Notes under the pieces: model-generated
Database searches by the model: none
Seen by the model: the letters and a program-made list of their open reading frames with translations, nothing else
What the model was told of the DNA's origin: nothing
From: Zancudomyces culisetae
Taxonomy: Eukaryota > Kickxellomycota > Harpellomycetes > Harpellales > Legeriomycetaceae
Assembly (NCBI GenBank): GCA_001969505.1
Contig: LSSK01000876.1
Location: forward strand, 1 to 10,242
DNA: 10,242 nucleotides
Direction: 5' to 3'
Position numbers and translations under genes: made by a program
In this document: positions 9,727-10,242 of the stretch, one piece after another
How positions within the stretch are numbered: position 1 is the stretch's first letter
Layout of the letters: each line of letters starts with the position of its first letter

Positions 9727-9799
9727 GCTTTGATGGCTCAGTCGGTAGAGCGTGAGTCTCATAATCTCAAGGTCGTGAGTTCGAGCCTCACTCAGAGCA
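9727..9799 (+). tRNA. Elongator tRNA-Met (anticodon CAU)
   Basis: A complete 73-nt cloverleaf including the discriminator A, with no encoded CCA and no intron. The acceptor stem pairs GCTTTGA (9727-9733) with TCAGAGC (9792-9798), including one G-U pair. The D-stem is GCTC/GAGC (9736-9739, 9748-9751). The anticodon loop CTCATAA (9758-9764) carries CAT at 9760-9762. The anticodon stem has a T-T mismatch at its base, as in the Saccharomyces elongator tRNA-Met. The T-arm is GTGAG/CTCAC around TTCGAGC (9775-9791). The variable region AGGTC and the acceptor sequence fit an elongator rather than an initiator. The internal Pol III promoter is present: A box near 9734-9745 and B box GTTCGAGCC at 9779-9787. 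Confidence 0.96.
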
Positions 9800-9804
9800 C
9801 ATTC

Positions 9805-9818
9805 TTTTTGTTTTTTTT
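9805..9818 (+). terminator. RNA polymerase III terminator of tRNA-Met
   Basis: T5 (9805-9809) begins 6 nt after the mature tRNA end and is backed up by T8 (9811-9818), a normal Pol III stop. Confidence 0.85.
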
Positions 9819-9936
9819 CTGGACCTTGTTATTTGGGTCAGAAGAAATGGTATAAAATTTCTGTAAATTGATTTAGAGATAAAGGCTGTAATATATTGTA
9901 GATGTTATAAGTTATCTGATATATTTTTCAGCTAAT

Positions 9937-9995
9937 GTGATGGCTGAGTTTGGTATAGCACTGATTCTGTCAGTTATACTCAGGCCTCGGATCAC
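9937..9995 (+). ncRNA. Putative structured RNA or tRNA-derived relic with a nested hairpin
   Basis: One long imperfect stem-loop can form. GTGAT (9937-9941) pairs with ATCAC (9991-9995), CTGAG (9944-9948) with CTCAG (9979-9983), GTATA (9953-9957) with TATAC (9975-9979), and ACTGA (9960-9964) with TCAGT (9970-9974) around the loop TTCTG. C9979 is shared by two stems, so one pair is an alternative. Bases 9938-9959 also align with the tRNA-Met D-arm (9731-9751) at 18 of 21 positions with one inserted base, and fit a Pol III A box. A B-box-like GTTCTGTTC lies near 10003-10011 and T5 at 10037-10041, but no T-arm or acceptor stem can be drawn. It may be a decayed tRNA, a Pol III-transcribed small RNA, or an unexpressed hairpin. 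Confidence 0.35.
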
Positions 9996-10242
9996 TTAAC
10001 TAGTTCTGTTCGCCGTATGAAGAATGTTTTAAATACTTTTTATTATTGATATAATACTAATAAAACACTAAATAAACTATATCAGTAAGGTGCTATTTTC
10101 AATTATTAAGTATATAAAAACGTATATGTAAAGTATATTCCGCTAAGAAAGGCTAAAGATGTTTATTTTCCTTGTCCGCTTCGCTTTTATTCCCTGATCG
10201 TTCAGATATTCAACTTTACTGTTATAAATATTTAGATATAAA
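9996..10242. other. AT-rich flank at the right edge
   Basis: No open reading frame or RNA gene was recognised here. A T5 run at 10037-10041 could terminate a Pol III transcript starting near the preceding hairpin. Confidence 0.5.

Overview
The window looks like nuclear chromosome from an AT-rich ascomycete yeast. Three things point there: a fungal TEA/ATTS-domain regulator (Tec1/AbaA family), a fungal-type transcription-factor homology region, and a eukaryotic elongator tRNA-Met with Pol III boxes and a T-run terminator. Two genes carry apparent spliceosomal introns with 5' sites GTAAGT and GTGAGT, not the GTATGT that dominates in Saccharomyces. That hints at an early-diverging budding-yeast lineage, but the species cannot be fixed from the sequence alone.

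Layout, left to right. (1) 127-387, minus: first exon of DPM1, the catalytic subunit of dolichol-phosphate-mannose synthase; its intron runs off the left edge. (2) 388-1047: noncoding. (3) 1048-3261, minus: a 737-residue protein with the regulatory 'middle homology' region of Zn2Cys6 transcription factors but no zinc cluster. (4) 3262-7690: about 4.4 kb without a convincing gene, shared upstream DNA of two divergent regulator genes, with inverted repeats, GATA-type motifs, one pheromone-response-like element and several Tec1-type motifs. (5) 7691-9342, plus: a two-exon TEC1-like gene. The TEA domain is entirely in exon 1, and a 119-nt intron follows it directly. (6) 9727-9799, plus: tRNA-Met(CAU). 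(7) 9937-9995: an unexplained nested hairpin whose 5' arm closely resembles the D-arm/A-box of the neighbouring tRNA.

No operon-like relationship is expected. The two regulators are divergent and share a very long intergenic region; DPM1 is an unrelated secretory-pathway housekeeping gene. The most interesting points are the zinc-cluster-less regulator, the TEC1 intron whose retention would give a DNA-binding-domain-only protein, the tRNA-like hairpin, and the large regulatory-looking intergenic region.
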